Source of the DNA: Postechiella marina
GTDB lineage: Bacteria; Bacteroidota; Bacteroidia; Flavobacteriales; Flavobacteriaceae
Length of the DNA stretch: 64,000 nt
NCBI RefSeq assembly: GCF_039538365.1
Contig: NZ_BAABCA010000003.1
Coordinates: forward strand, 186,001-250,000
Reading direction: 5' to 3'
The position numbers were made by a program, and so were the translations under genes. Below are positions 32,283 through 41,380 of this stretch, in pieces (the stretch's first letter is position 1; every line of letters begins with the position of its first letter). The notes below the pieces were generated by a model. That model ran no database searches and was not told where the DNA came from. It saw only the letters and a list, made by a program, of their open reading frames with translations.

Positions 32283-33287
32283 TTAATTTACAGCAGGGCA
32301 ATTACAATCGTACTTTTCTCTTCTACAATTAAAGTTATAACCTAAAGTAAATTGATGAAACCCGCCATTAGTAAACACAACAGGGTTTGTTTGATGCGTA
32401 TAGTTATAAGCAAACATAAATTGGTTATAATTTACACCTATTATAGGTGTTATATTTTGCAACTTTTGGCTACGCACATTATTAGAACCATTAATGTATT
32501 GGGCCCCATCTAAGCTTCGCCTATAAGAAAGTCCTGCCCAAAGGCTACCAAAATCCATTTGTTTATATGCTTTAGCATTAAAATCTATAGAAGATTCTCC
32601 GGTTCCGTCTTTGTACATAAACATAATAGACGGTTCGTAACTCCACTCGCTTCCGTATTTAGAAAATACCCCACCAGCAGATAATAAATATCGTCTTAAA
32701 TTACTTGTTATTTGTAAATCATTATTAATTCCAGAATTCTCTAGTAAATTTTTAGCAGTACCATGTAAATAATAATCTAAATAATGGTAAGAAAAACCAA
32801 AATCGATATTCATATTGGTTTCGCTCTGCACAATACCTTCAATAATATTGTCTGGCCCATCAAAAAGAAAATCGGTTTCGTCTAGTTTGTATTGAATAAA
32901 TCCAACACTCAATCCAAAAGATAACATATTTAAATCTACAGGGTTTCTAGAAAACATTAAATGATGCGCATAAGTTACATAAGCACCGTTTTGAGAATGA
33001 TATCCATTTTTATCAGTATATAAAATACCCCCAATTGCAGATTGCGATTCGCCAATTCTTCCGTTTAAACTTAGGGTCATTAATTTTGGCGCATCTTCAT
33101 GCCCAAACCATTGTTGTCGTGCTGTTAACCTAACCTTAGAGCAGTTTGCTACACCAGCCATAGATGGATGAATTAAATAATAATTATCGGTTAAATAGTC
33201 GGCATAAACAGGCAAACCTTCTTGAGAAATAGCAACATGGCCAAAAAGCCCCAAAATTGCTACCATTAATATATTTTTTAATTTCAT
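32283..33287 (-). CDS. PorP/SprF family type IX secretion-associated membrane protein
   Basis: The 334-residue protein has a signal peptide (1-21). Soon after comes the family motif YADYLTDNYYLIHPSMAG, with the N-P-[SA]-x-A-G element, followed by WFGHEDAPKLMTLSLNGRI. The rest is a series of beta strands typical of an outer-membrane barrel (IQYKLDETDFLF, YQYTHQTNP-like FAYNYTHQTNPVVF). SprF is needed for SprB secretion in Flavobacterium johnsoniae, and PorP belongs to the Porphyromonas T9SS. This copy lacks the usual SprB-like adhesin next to it, so it may serve another cargo. It is divergent from the Nfu gene. Confidence 0.88.
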   Translation of the reverse strand: MKLKNILMVAILGLFGHVAISQEGLPVYADYLTDNYYLIHPSMAGVANCSKVRLTARQQWFGHEDAPKLMTLSLNGRIGESQSAIGGILYTDKNGYHSQNGAYVTYAHHLMFSRNPVDLNMLSFGLSVGFIQYKLDETDFLFDGPDNIIEGIVQSETNMNIDFGFSYHYLDYYLHGTAKNLLENSGINNDLQITSNLRRYLLSAGGVFSKYGSEWSYEPSIMFMYKDGTGESSIDFNAKAYKQMDFGSLWAGLSYRRSLDGAQYINGSNNVRSQKLQNITPIIGVNYNQFMFAYNYTHQTNPVVFTNGGFHQFTLGYNFNCRREKYDCNCPAVN

Positions 33288-33400
33288 AAGTTTGGTTGTA
33301 TGGGCTTATCAATATAAAAACGTCTAATTTAATAATAAATTAAACATAAAAAAGATAAGTTAATACCCTTACCTATTTATTTTATCCAATCAACAATACT

Positions 33401-33408
33401 CAAATATA
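33401..33408 (-). promoter_or_regulatory. Probable -7 promoter element of the PorP/SprF gene
   Basis: On the minus strand, TATATTTG matches TAnnTTTG. It would give a leader of about 105 bases. There is no clear -33 element. Confidence 0.35.
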
Positions 33409-33432
33409 TGGATATCTATAGTTTTCTTTTAG

Positions 33433-33440
33433 TATTTTTG
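33433..33440 (+). promoter_or_regulatory. Probable -7 promoter element of the Nfu gene
   Basis: TATTTTTG matches TAnnTTTG, 16 bases before the ATG at 33457. There is no clear -33 element. Confidence 0.45.
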
Positions 33441-33456
33441 TAAAAAAATAGCTAAA

Positions 33457-34359
33457 ATGAATACTTTCACCGTTTCAATACAAGAAACATCAAACAAAGC
33501 CATAGTTAAGTTCGAATTAAATCAGTTTGTAACTAAGCATCAAAGCTTTGAGTTTAATAATATAGACGAAGCAAAGTCGTCGCCATTAGCACAACAATTA
33601 TTCTATTTACCCTTTGTAAAAAAAGTATATATATCTGGAAACTTTATTGCTGTAGAGCGCTATAACATTGTAGAATGGACAGACGTACAAAACGAAGTAG
33701 CCGAGCAAATAGCAGCTTACTTAAACGAGGGAGGCGTTGTTGTAGAAGAATCTGCTATAGCTAAAAAAGTTGCGGTAACTGTGTATGCAGAGAGCACTCC
33801 AAACCCTGCAGTTATTAAGTTTGTTGCCAACAAAAAAATTGTAACATCGTTGTTCGAGTTTACATCTATAGATGATGCTAAAACATCGCCAATGGCTACA
33901 GAATTATTCCATTTTCCTTTTGTAAAAAGCGTGTTTTTTGACGAAAACTACGTGTCTATTACAAAATACGATATTGCAGAATGGGACGATATTACCATAG
34001 AACTTCGTGAATTTATAAGAAGTTATATAGAAAATGGTAAAGAAATAGTTTCTCCAGAAGCCACAAAAACGCAGCAAACATCTACAAAACAACTAGATGA
34101 TAAATATGATGCGCTTGACGACACCTCAAAAGAAATTGTAAATATTCTTGAAGAATATGTAAAACCTGCTGTTGCGAGCGATGGAGGAAATATTCAGTTT
34201 ATATCTTACGATGCAGACACAAAAAACGTAAGCGTATTGCTTCAAGGAGCTTGTAGTGGTTGTCCTTCTTCTACATATACCTTAAAAAGCGGTATAGAAA
34301 ACATGTTAAAAGAAATGATGAAAGGCAGAGTAGAAACAGTAGAGGCTATTAACGGTTAA
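33457..34359 (+). CDS. Nfu-type iron-sulphur scaffold with duplicated N-terminal domain
   Basis: The 300-residue cytoplasmic protein carries two tandem Nfu N-terminal domains (about 1-88 and 103-195). They share the pattern VKFELNQF/IKFVANKK, EFNNIDEAKSSPLAQQLF against EFTSIDDAKTSPMATELF, then PFVK-V and a Y-I-EW-D helix start. A NifU C-terminal domain follows (about 215-300), with C266-S-G-C269 (QGACSGCPSS), which holds a labile [4Fe-4S] cluster for transfer to apoproteins. Standard Nfu proteins have one N-terminal domain, so the duplication is notable, though it seems usual in flavobacteria. Dodecin follows 96 bases later. Confidence 0.92.
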   Translation: MNTFTVSIQETSNKAIVKFELNQFVTKHQSFEFNNIDEAKSSPLAQQLFYLPFVKKVYISGNFIAVERYNIVEWTDVQNEVAEQIAAYLNEGGVVVEESAIAKKVAVTVYAESTPNPAVIKFVANKKIVTSLFEFTSIDDAKTSPMATELFHFPFVKSVFFDENYVSITKYDIAEWDDITIELREFIRSYIENGKEIVSPEATKTQQTSTKQLDDKYDALDDTSKEIVNILEEYVKPAVASDGGNIQFISYDADTKNVSVLLQGACSGCPSSTYTLKSGIENMLKEMMKGRVETVEAING

Positions 34360-34455
34360 AATTTATTAGGTGACTTTTATATTTTTTTAGTGTCAAAAAT
34401 TTAGGATTCTTTATTTACAGAGTCATTAATAAATTTATTAACTAAAAACATAGAC

Positions 34456-34656
34456 ATGGCAGTATTAAAAGTTATTGAAGTATTATCAAACTCAGAAAAA
34501 AGCTGGGAAGACGCGACTAAAAAAGCAGTAAAACACGCATCAAAAAGTGTAAAAAACATACGCTCTGTTTATGTGCAAGACCAAAGTGCTAGTGTAACAG
34601 ACGGAGAGGTAACAGATTTTAGAGTTAACTTAAAAATTACTTTCGAAGTAAAATAA
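34456..34656 (+). CDS. Dodecin family flavin-binding protein
   Basis: This 66-residue protein has the dodecin length and pattern: VLKVIEVLSNSEKSWEDATK, then AVKHASKSVKNIRSVYVQDQ and a final strand FRVNLKITFEVK. Dodecins assemble into hollow dodecamers that store or sequester flavins, with an aromatic residue at the flavin pocket (Trp17 here). The gene is followed by a terminator at 34680-34708. Confidence 0.93.
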   Translation: MAVLKVIEVLSNSEKSWEDATKKAVKHASKSVKNIRSVYVQDQSASVTDGEVTDFRVNLKITFEVK

Positions 34657-34679
34657 AGCTTAACAAAATATAAAAGACT

Positions 34680-34708
34680 AAGCGTTCTATAACAGGAACG
34701 CTTTTTTT
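34680..34708 (+). terminator. Intrinsic terminator after dodecin
   Basis: AAGCGTTC (34680-34687) pairs with GAACGCTT (34696-34703), followed by a T run, 24 bases after the dodecin stop. Confidence 0.85.
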
Positions 34709-34723
34709 GTGCGCTATTTTCGC

Positions 34724-34731
34724 TAACTTTG
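34724..34731 (+). promoter_or_regulatory. -7 promoter element four bases before a start codon
   Basis: TAACTTTG matches TAnnTTTG and ends four bases before the ATG at 34736, predicting a leaderless mRNA. A TTTG at 34706-34709 is 14 bases upstream, somewhat close. The T run of the preceding terminator overlaps this -33 candidate. Confidence 0.5.
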
Positions 34732-34735
34732 ATTT

Positions 34736-36838
34736 ATGAAGCACATCGCATTACTTTTAACAATTTTTATATTAAGCTGTAAAGGGCCAAATTCTGAAAC
34801 AGAAAAAAACCAATACACAAATAATCTTATAAACGAAACGAGCCCGTATTTACTACAACACGCTCACAATCCTGTAAATTGGAATGCTTGGAACGAAACA
34901 ACTCTAGCCAAAGCAAAAGCCGAAAACAAATTAATAGTTATTAGTGTTGGTTATGCAGCATGCCATTGGTGCCATGTTATGGAGCACGAAAGCTTTGAAG
35001 ACAGCTTAGTAGCGCAAACCATGAATACTAATTTTATAAACATAAAAGTAGATAGAGAAGAACGTCCAGATGTAGACCAAGTATACATGAACGCTGTACA
35101 ACTCATGAAAGGTAGCGGTGGTTGGCCTTTAAATATAGTGGCTTTACCAGATGGAAGACCTGTTTGGGGAGACACTTACCTGCCTAAAGACCAGTGGACC
35201 AGTGCACTTAACCAGATATCAAAATTATATACCGAAAACCCAGAAAAACTTATTGATTATGCCGATAAGTTAGAAGAAGGCATTAAGTCTATAGATATGG
35301 TAACCCTTAATACAGACGAGCCAATTTTTGAATCAAGCTACATAGTATCGGCAGTAAAAAATTGGTCTTCTCAATTTGATAATAAACATGGAGGCACAAA
35401 TAGAGCTCCAAAATTTATGATGCCTAACAATTATCACTTTTTATTACGTTATGCCTATCAAAATGATAATAAAAAACTACAAGACTATGTAAATTTAACG
35501 CTTACAAAAATGGCTTATGGAGGTGTATTCGATCATGTTGGAGGCGGTTTTTCAAGATACTCTACAGATATAAAATGGCATGTTCCTCATTTTGAAAAAA
35601 TGCTTTACGATAATGGCCAATTAGTGAGTTTATATGCCGATGCGTACCTTATTACAAAAAACAAACTATACAAAGATGTTATTATAGAAACTTTAAAATA
35701 CGTTAAAAACGAAATGACCGCAAACAACGGTGCTTTCTACTCTTCACTAGATGCAGATAGTAAAACACCTAAAGACAAACTAGAGGAAGGCGCTTTTTAT
35801 GTTTGGCAAAAAGAAGAGTTAAAAACACTCTTTAAAGATGGTTTTGATTTGTTTTCTGATTACTATAATATAAATAACTACGGACTTTGGGAGCACAACA
35901 ACTACGTTTTAATAAGAAAAGATGACGATGCAACCATTATAAAAAAACACAACATAACACAAGAAGAATTAAACACCAAAAAAGAAAACTGGAAACAAAC
36001 CCTTCTAGATAATAGAAACAAGCGTTCTAAGCCCAGACTAGACGATAAAACCTTAACATCATGGAATGCCCTAATGCTAAAAGGTTATATTGATGCTTAT
36101 CGAGTTCTTGGCGATGATAATTATCTCGCTTCAGCAGAAAAAAATGCTAACTTTATAATTAACACTCAGCTTAGAAAAGATGGTGGTTTAAACCATAATT
36201 TTAAAAATGATGTTAGTAACATTAATGGTTATCTTGAAGATTATGCTACAACTATAGATGCTTTTATTACTCTTTATGAAAACACACTAAACGAAAAATG
36301 GCTAAACACCGCTAAAAACTTATCTAACTACACATTTAATCACTTTTTTGATAAAACAAGTGGTATGTTTTATTTCACCTCTAACCAAGACGAATCTTTA
36401 GTATCTAGAAGTATCGAATATAGAGACAATGTTATACCAGCTAGTAACTCTATAATGGCAAAAAACCTATTTAAATTATCGCATTATTATGATGATGGAC
36501 ATTATGCTAAAACAGCTATAACCATGCTTAACAATGTAAAACCAGAAATACAGGAATACCCTTCTGGTTATTCTAACTGGTTAGATTTAATGCTTAATTA
36601 TGTAAATCCTTTTTACGAGGTTGCCATTGTTGGCGACGATGCAAAGCAAAAAATTACCGAGTTAAATAAAACTTACATTCCTAATAAATTAATTGCTGGT
36701 AGCACAGCAGACAATACTATGCCATTATTAAAAAACAGATATAGCCCTGACGAAACTTTAATTTATGTTTGTGTTAACAAAGCTTGCAAGCTTCCTGTAT
36801 TAGAAGTAAACAAAGCCATAAAACTTATAAAACAATGA
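34736..36838 (+). CDS. DUF255 thioredoxin-domain lipoprotein (YyaL/SPATA20 family)
   Basis: The 700-residue protein has a short lipoprotein signal (FILSC, Cys15). The N-terminal thioredoxin-like domain (DUF255) contains SPYLLQHAHNPVNW and YAACHWCHVMEHESFED, with Cys76-x-x-Cys79. It is followed by VDREERPDVDQVYMN and GWPLNIVALPDGRPVWGDTY. The remainder (about 200-700) is an alpha/alpha six-hairpin glycosidase-like toroid (RAPKFMMPNNYHFLLRY, GGGFSRYSTDIKWHVPHFEK). The family's activity is uncertain; both disulphide exchange and sugar binding have been proposed. The stop overlaps the next ATG (ATGA). Confidence 0.92.
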   Translation: MKHIALLLTIFILSCKGPNSETEKNQYTNNLINETSPYLLQHAHNPVNWNAWNETTLAKAKAENKLIVISVGYAACHWCHVMEHESFEDSLVAQTMNTNFINIKVDREERPDVDQVYMNAVQLMKGSGGWPLNIVALPDGRPVWGDTYLPKDQWTSALNQISKLYTENPEKLIDYADKLEEGIKSIDMVTLNTDEPIFESSYIVSAVKNWSSQFDNKHGGTNRAPKFMMPNNYHFLLRYAYQNDNKKLQDYVNLTLTKMAYGGVFDHVGGGFSRYSTDIKWHVPHFEKMLYDNGQLVSLYADAYLITKNKLYKDVIIETLKYVKNEMTANNGAFYSSLDADSKTPKDKLEEGAFYVWQKEELKTLFKDGFDLFSDYYNINNYGLWEHNNYVLIRKDDDATIIKKHNITQEELNTKKENWKQTLLDNRNKRSKPRLDDKTLTSWNALMLKGYIDAYRVLGDDNYLASAEKNANFIINTQLRKDGGLNHNFKNDVSNINGYLEDYATTIDAFITLYENTLNEKWLNTAKNLSNYTFNHFFDKTSGMFYFTSNQDESLVSRSIEYRDNVIPASNSIMAKNLFKLSHYYDDGHYAKTAITMLNNVKPEIQEYPSGYSNWLDLMLNYVNPFYEVAIVGDDAKQKITELNKTYIPNKLIAGSTADNTMPLLKNRYSPDETLIYVCVNKACKLPVLEVNKAIKLIKQ

Positions 36839-37194
36839 AAATATTAAGTATTGCTTTAATAGCTTTTGTAGCTCTAGAACACGCCTATTTTTTAGTATTA
36901 GAAATGTTTTTATGGACCACCCCAAAAACCATCAAAGCTTTTGGATTAAAATCTAAAGCATTTGCAGAAGAAACCAAAGTTTTAGCTGCAAATCAAGGGT
37001 TATACAATGGCTTTCTTGCTGCTGGTTTAATATTTTCTATTATTAAAGAAAACATTAATACCGCATTTTTTTTTCTAATATGTGTGACTATAGCTGGTAT
37101 TTATGGGTCTTATTCTACAAAGAAAATTAAATTATTTTATGTACAATCAATTCCTGCAATTATGGCATTGATTATACTTTATTTTAATATTTAA
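36835..37194 (+). CDS. DUF1304-like small membrane protein
   Basis: The ATG at 36835 overlaps the previous stop (ATGA); upstream in-frame codons belong to the preceding gene. The 119-residue product has four membrane helices, with ALEHAYFLVLEMFLW near the start and AANQGLYNGFLAAGLIFS in the middle, the diagnostic motifs of DUF1304 (an E-H-x-x-[FY]-x-x-x-E-M and an N-Q-G-x-Y-N-x-F-L). The function of the family is unknown. Translational coupling to the DUF255 lipoprotein is likely. Confidence 0.85.
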   Translation: MKILSIALIAFVALEHAYFLVLEMFLWTTPKTIKAFGLKSKAFAEETKVLAANQGLYNGFLAAGLIFSIIKENINTAFFFLICVTIAGIYGSYSTKKIKLFYVQSIPAIMALIILYFNI

Positions 37195-37254
37195 TTAATT
37201 TTAAAGTCAAACTTAAATTGTAATATTACTAACCAAAATTATTAAAGAAACATT

Positions 37255-38070
37255 ATGGAATTAGAAAGTGCTAACGTAGAAAAATGGGTTGATTTAGGAA
37301 CCGAATATGGTCTTAAAATACTCGGAGCTATTGTTATTTGGATTATTGGGTCATGGATTATTAAAAAAATGAAAAAAGGCATAGCCTCTGTAATGACCAA
37401 ACAGAATTACGACGAAAGTCTTCAAAAATTCTTACTTAATTTAATTGGATGGGTTTTAAAGATACTTTTAATCTTAACTATCTTATCTCAATTAGGTGTA
37501 GAAACAACATCTTTTGCTGCTATTTTAGCTGCTGCTGGTTTAGCTATAGGTATGGCTTTACAAGGTTCTCTGGCTAATTTTGCTGGTGGGGTTTTATTAA
37601 TGATTTTTAAGCCTATTAAAATTGGTGATTTAATTGAAGCTCAAGGTGAACTTGGTGTGGTAAAAGAAATTGAAATTTTTACAACTAAAATGGTATCTCC
37701 AACTAATAAAGAAATTATTATTCCTAATGGTACTTTATCTAACGGAAATATTACTAATTACTCTACAGAAGGAAAATTACGTGTAGATTTAACTATTGGT
37801 GTTAGTTACGATGCCGATATTAAACAAACTAAAGAGGTTTTAATGAAGGTTTTAACAGATAACCCTCAAGTTTTACAAGATCCTGCTCCATCTGTAAATG
37901 TATCTGAATTGGCAGACAGTTCTGTTAATTTTGCTGTAAGACCTTATGCTACAGTTGCAGATTATTGGGATGTGTATTTTGGCACTATAGAAAAATGTAA
38001 ATTAGCTCTTGATGCTGCTGGTATAGAAATACCTTACCCTCACTCTGTCGAGATTCATAAAGACGCATAA
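37255..38070 (+). CDS. mscS: Small-conductance mechanosensitive channel (MscS family)
   Basis: The 271-residue inner-membrane channel opens under membrane tension to release solutes after osmotic downshift. It has three membrane helices. The pore-lining TM3 with its Ala/Gly face is seen as AAILAAAGLAIGMALQGSLANFAGGVLLMI. It is followed by the beta domain (KIGDLIEAQGELGVVKEIEI, TNKEIIIPNGTLSNGNITNY) and the mixed C-terminal domain (YDADIKQTKEVLMKVL). Length and organisation are those of E. coli MscS. It has no partner gene; a terminator is shared with tsaB. Confidence 0.95.
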   Translation: MELESANVEKWVDLGTEYGLKILGAIVIWIIGSWIIKKMKKGIASVMTKQNYDESLQKFLLNLIGWVLKILLILTILSQLGVETTSFAAILAAAGLAIGMALQGSLANFAGGVLLMIFKPIKIGDLIEAQGELGVVKEIEIFTTKMVSPTNKEIIIPNGTLSNGNITNYSTEGKLRVDLTIGVSYDADIKQTKEVLMKVLTDNPQVLQDPAPSVNVSELADSSVNFAVRPYATVADYWDVYFGTIEKCKLALDAAGIEIPYPHSVEIHKDA

Positions 38071-38088
38071 TTATTTATATAATTGTAA

Positions 38089-38125
38089 AAAAAAGGACTT
38101 AGATTAAAACCTAAGTCCTTTTTTA
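38089..38125. terminator. Bidirectional intrinsic terminator
   Basis: AAAAGGACTTAG (ending at 38102) pairs with CTAAGTCCTTTT (starting at 38111), flanked by A and T runs. It lies between the convergent mscS and tsaB genes. Confidence 0.85.
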
Positions 38126-38141
38126 TTTTTAATAAAGTATG

Positions 38142-38819
38142 TTATTTCTTCTTAGGCTTAAGCGCCACAAAATCTTTTAAATAATAAGGTTCGAAATAAG
38201 CGACATCTTCAAAATTATCGTTTTGGAACTTGCTAAAAGCTAAAGCACTCATTTCGTTAGCCGATGGTAATTTATCTTCAACAAAAATAGCATTGTGATG
38301 ATTAATTATAGTTTTTGTTTTCTCTACACCATTACCAATAAAATACACTTTTCCTTTTTCTAAATAGTCTGCAAAACTATTTTCGTCTAGAATTTGAGCT
38401 TGAGTTTCTCTAATTTGATTATAATTAGCATCAAAAATAGCAGCATACACTTCCATACGACGCGCATCAATCATAGGTATAACAATACCACTTTCTAACG
38501 TAGCTTGATTTGCTAAAGCTTCAAGTGTAGGTATAGAAATTAATGGCTTATCTAAAGCAAAGCAAAGTCCTTTTACTGCCGATACACCAATGCGCAACCC
38601 TGTGTAAGAGCCTGGGCCTTTACTTACTGCTATTGCGCTTAAATCACTCTGTGCTACTCCTGCTTCATTTAAAACAGCATCAATATACACATGTAACCTT
38701 TCGGCATGCGAATAATTGTCATTATAATCTTCTTTTAAAACAATGGTTTCACCATTCCGCGAAAGCGATACAGAACAATTTGTTGTTGCAGTTTCAATAT
38801 TTAGTATTAATGTGCTCAT
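38142..38819 (-). CDS. tsaB: tRNA threonylcarbamoyladenosine biosynthesis protein TsaB
   Basis: TsaB is the ASKHA-fold partner of TsaD in making t6A37 on ANN-decoding tRNAs. The 225-residue protein starts with LNIETATTNCSVSLSRNG (the phosphate-1-like loop). It has the SKGPGSYTGLRIGVSAVKGL block and PMIDARRMEVYAAIFD, which are diagnostic. It lacks the TsaD metal-binding histidines, as expected for TsaB. It is a single-gene unit with a good promoter at 38843-38875. Confidence 0.95.
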   Translation of the reverse strand: MSTLILNIETATTNCSVSLSRNGETIVLKEDYNDNYSHAERLHVYIDAVLNEAGVAQSDLSAIAVSKGPGSYTGLRIGVSAVKGLCFALDKPLISIPTLEALANQATLESGIVIPMIDARRMEVYAAIFDANYNQIRETQAQILDENSFADYLEKGKVYFIGNGVEKTKTIINHHNAIFVEDKLPSANEMSALAFSKFQNDNFEDVAYFEPYYLKDFVALKPKKK

Positions 38820-38842
38820 CTTAACTTTTTAATTAGATGATG

Positions 38843-38875
38843 CAAAACTATCACTTTGTTATGATATTTCCGCAA
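38843..38875 (-). promoter_or_regulatory. Promoter of tsaB (TTG-N22-TAGTTTTG)
   Basis: On the minus strand, TTG (38875-38873), a 22-base spacer and TAGTTTTG (38850-38843) match the Bacteroidota consensus. The leader is about 20 bases. Confidence 0.6.
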
Positions 38876-38919
38876 CTAAAACTTTCTACTACAATATTTT
38901 TTAAGTTTTTATATTAAAA

Positions 38920-40260
38920 CTATTTAGTTAAAGATTTACCCATATAAAAATCTAACACCTTAGTTTTAAAAACAAAATCGTATTTCGCATTAATTAAAGA
39001 CGATTTCGCATTAATAAGTTGCACTCTAGTTTGCTCTAAATCGAAAGCTGTCATGTTACCAATATTATAACGCTCTTTAGAATTATTAAAAGATAAGTTT
39101 TGAGATTCTAAAGTTTTTTTTGCTGCCTCGTAAGCTTTAAAAGCTGCTTGAGCATCGGTAAAAGCACGTTGTACATTAGACTCTAACTCTAATTTAGCTT
39201 GTTCTAAGTTTAGCTTACTATTCGCTTCTCTAATTTGAGATTTTGCAACTGCGGTTTTATTTTGAAATCTTGAAAATATTGGAATGTTAACATTAACTCG
39301 AAAACTATGAGATTTTTGATTGTCTAACTGTTGTAAAAACGATGCTTCGTTAGCAGATAAATTTGTAAAAAACGCACTTGAGCCATACGAATAACCCCCA
39401 GAAACCGTTGGGTAAAATCCGCTTTTAGAAATTTCTGTATTTAATATAGAATTTTCAATATTTTTCTCGGCAACTTTAATTTCGTTTCTATGCTCTAAAG
39501 CATAATCTAAAATAGGATTAACATTGGTATACAAAAGCGCTTCAGATGGCGAATTAATTTCTATAATTTCTACATCGAACCCATTATAAGATACTTGCAA
39601 TAGCTGAGACAATGTTAGTAATGCCAAATTAAAGTTGTTTTCTGCAATGGTAACCTGTTGCGCATCTCGGCTTAATGTAGCATCGGCATCGTAAATATTT
39701 ACTTTAGGCTGTACACCCAAATTTACCAATTCTTTAACCTGAGCCAATTGTTTTGTACTAAACTCGTACTGCGCCTTTGCGGTTTCTAAATTTTCTTTAT
39801 TAAAAAGTACATTTAAGTAAGCATTTACAACATTTAAAGAAATATCGTCTTTAATTCTATTTAACTCTAACTTTTGAGTTTCAAGATTTAATTGTGCTTG
39901 CTTGTGTAAATTAGTTAATCTAAAGCCATTAAATATTGTTTGATTTGCACTAACACCAATATTAGAACTATTTGCAGTTCTGTCTACAAACTGCCCTTGA
40001 AAAACCTCGGCATTACCTATAGATAGCGAATGCCCCATGCTACCACCTATAGATGGTAAAAATTGCCCTTTTGCTGCTATAATATCTTGCTGATTAATAA
40101 GTATTAAGTTTTCGTTTTGCTGTATAGATATGTTATGCTCTAATGCATGCGACACACACTCTTGAAGTGTCCATTTTTTTTGCTGAGAAAAAGCTGAAAA
40201 GCCAACTAGACAGCAAACTAATGCTAAATGTTTAAATCTGTTTATTTTATTTTTATTCAT
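38920..40260 (-). CDS. TolC-family outer-membrane efflux protein
   Basis: The 446-residue protein has a signal peptide (ending FSAFSQ). The TolC repeat architecture is two structural repeats, each a long helical hairpin joined to beta strands (WTLQECVSHALEHNISIQQN, ANQTIFNGFRLTNLHKQAQ, then the second repeat IFSRFQNKTAVAKSQIREAN). It should form the trimeric channel that ends the tripartite pump whose other parts are encoded just upstream. The start overlaps the stop of the adaptor gene by eight bases. Confidence 0.92.
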   Translation of the reverse strand: MNKNKINRFKHLALVCCLVGFSAFSQQKKWTLQECVSHALEHNISIQQNENLILINQQDIIAAKGQFLPSIGGSMGHSLSIGNAEVFQGQFVDRTANSSNIGVSANQTIFNGFRLTNLHKQAQLNLETQKLELNRIKDDISLNVVNAYLNVLFNKENLETAKAQYEFSTKQLAQVKELVNLGVQPKVNIYDADATLSRDAQQVTIAENNFNLALLTLSQLLQVSYNGFDVEIIEINSPSEALLYTNVNPILDYALEHRNEIKVAEKNIENSILNTEISKSGFYPTVSGGYSYGSSAFFTNLSANEASFLQQLDNQKSHSFRVNVNIPIFSRFQNKTAVAKSQIREANSKLNLEQAKLELESNVQRAFTDAQAAFKAYEAAKKTLESQNLSFNNSKERYNIGNMTAFDLEQTRVQLINAKSSLINAKYDFVFKTKVLDFYMGKSLTK

Positions 40261-41368
40261 CTTTGTCTTTGTCTTTTTCTGATAGTTTATTCCAAACCTT
40301 AATTTTATCTCCTATTTCTACACCATCAATAATTTCTACATTTATACCGTCAGACACTCCTAACTTTACATTTTTCTTTTTGAACTTATCGTCTTCTTTT
40401 AGAATTTCGACAAAGGGTTTTTCAGAAATTCTATTGTATTGCAGTAAGGCTTCTTTAATACTTAAAACACTGTCTTTGTTTTCTATATCAATTTCTGCAT
40501 TAGCACTGTAACCTGCTCTAATATTTACCGTAGAATCTATAACCACATTGGCTTTTATTGTAAATTGAACCGCTCCGTTTTCTTCTTTCCCTTTAGGGGC
40601 AACAAAAGTTAAAGTGGCAGGAAACTCTTTATCGTTAATGGCGCCAAGAACAACCTTAATATCTTTTCCTTCTTCTAATTTACCAACTTCTGCCTCGTCT
40701 ACTTTACCTTCAAAAATCATAAGACTCATATCTGCAATAGTTGCAATAGTAGTTCCTGCATTAAAGTTATTACTTTGTATAACTTGGTCGCCTTCTCTAA
40801 CAGGAATTTCTAATATTGTTCCAGATATTTGAGCTATAATATTGGTGTTTGCCGAATTACCACCAGAAATAGAACCTCGTTTTATAATTTGATAATCGTT
40901 TTGTGCTTGTGCGTAAGATTCTTTAGACTGATTAAAAGACAACTCGCTACTCTCGAAGGTTTGCACAGAAATAACACCTTTATCAAAAAGTTTTTTATCT
41001 CTATTGTACTGTACTTTACTATTATCGTAAGATAGCTTAGCAGAAGCAATTCTACTCTTAGCACTTACTAAACTTTGCTCGTTAGGCACCACTCTAATTT
41101 TTGCAATTAAATCGCCTTTTTTAACAACATCTCCTTCTTCAACAAGAATTTTATCTACAATTCCAGAAATTTGAGGTTTTAATTCAATTTCTTCCTCTGG
41201 GTTTAATTTTCCTGTTGCTACCGCTTTTGTATTTATCGACGTATAAAAGGGTTCTTCTACAGCGTAATCTACTACGTCTTTAGAGTTTGAATCTTTAAAG
41301 TATTTTAATACAAAGATTAGTAATACAACTACAACTAGTCCTAAAATAATTTTTACTGCTTTATTCAT
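40253..41368 (-). CDS. Periplasmic adaptor (HlyD/MacA-like membrane fusion protein)
   Basis: The 371-residue protein has one N-terminal membrane anchor (5-24). The lipoyl-like halves (ELKPQISGIVDKILVEEGDV and AQISGTILEIPVREGDQVI) flank a coiled-coil hairpin (about 105-165), followed by a beta-barrel and membrane-proximal domain. It would link the ABC permeases in the inner membrane with the TolC-like channel. It is 12 bases downstream of the second permease gene and overlaps the TolC gene by eight bases, in one operon. Confidence 0.9.
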   Translation of the reverse strand: MNKAVKIILGLVVVVLLIFVLKYFKDSNSKDVVDYAVEEPFYTSINTKAVATGKLNPEEEIELKPQISGIVDKILVEEGDVVKKGDLIAKIRVVPNEQSLVSAKSRIASAKLSYDNSKVQYNRDKKLFDKGVISVQTFESSELSFNQSKESYAQAQNDYQIIKRGSISGGNSANTNIIAQISGTILEIPVREGDQVIQSNNFNAGTTIATIADMSLMIFEGKVDEAEVGKLEEGKDIKVVLGAINDKEFPATLTFVAPKGKEENGAVQFTIKANVVIDSTVNIRAGYSANAEIDIENKDSVLSIKEALLQYNRISEKPFVEILKEDDKFKKKNVKLGVSDGINVEIIDGVEIGDKIKVWNKLSEKDKDKDE

Positions 41369-41380
41369 TTTTTTGATTGT

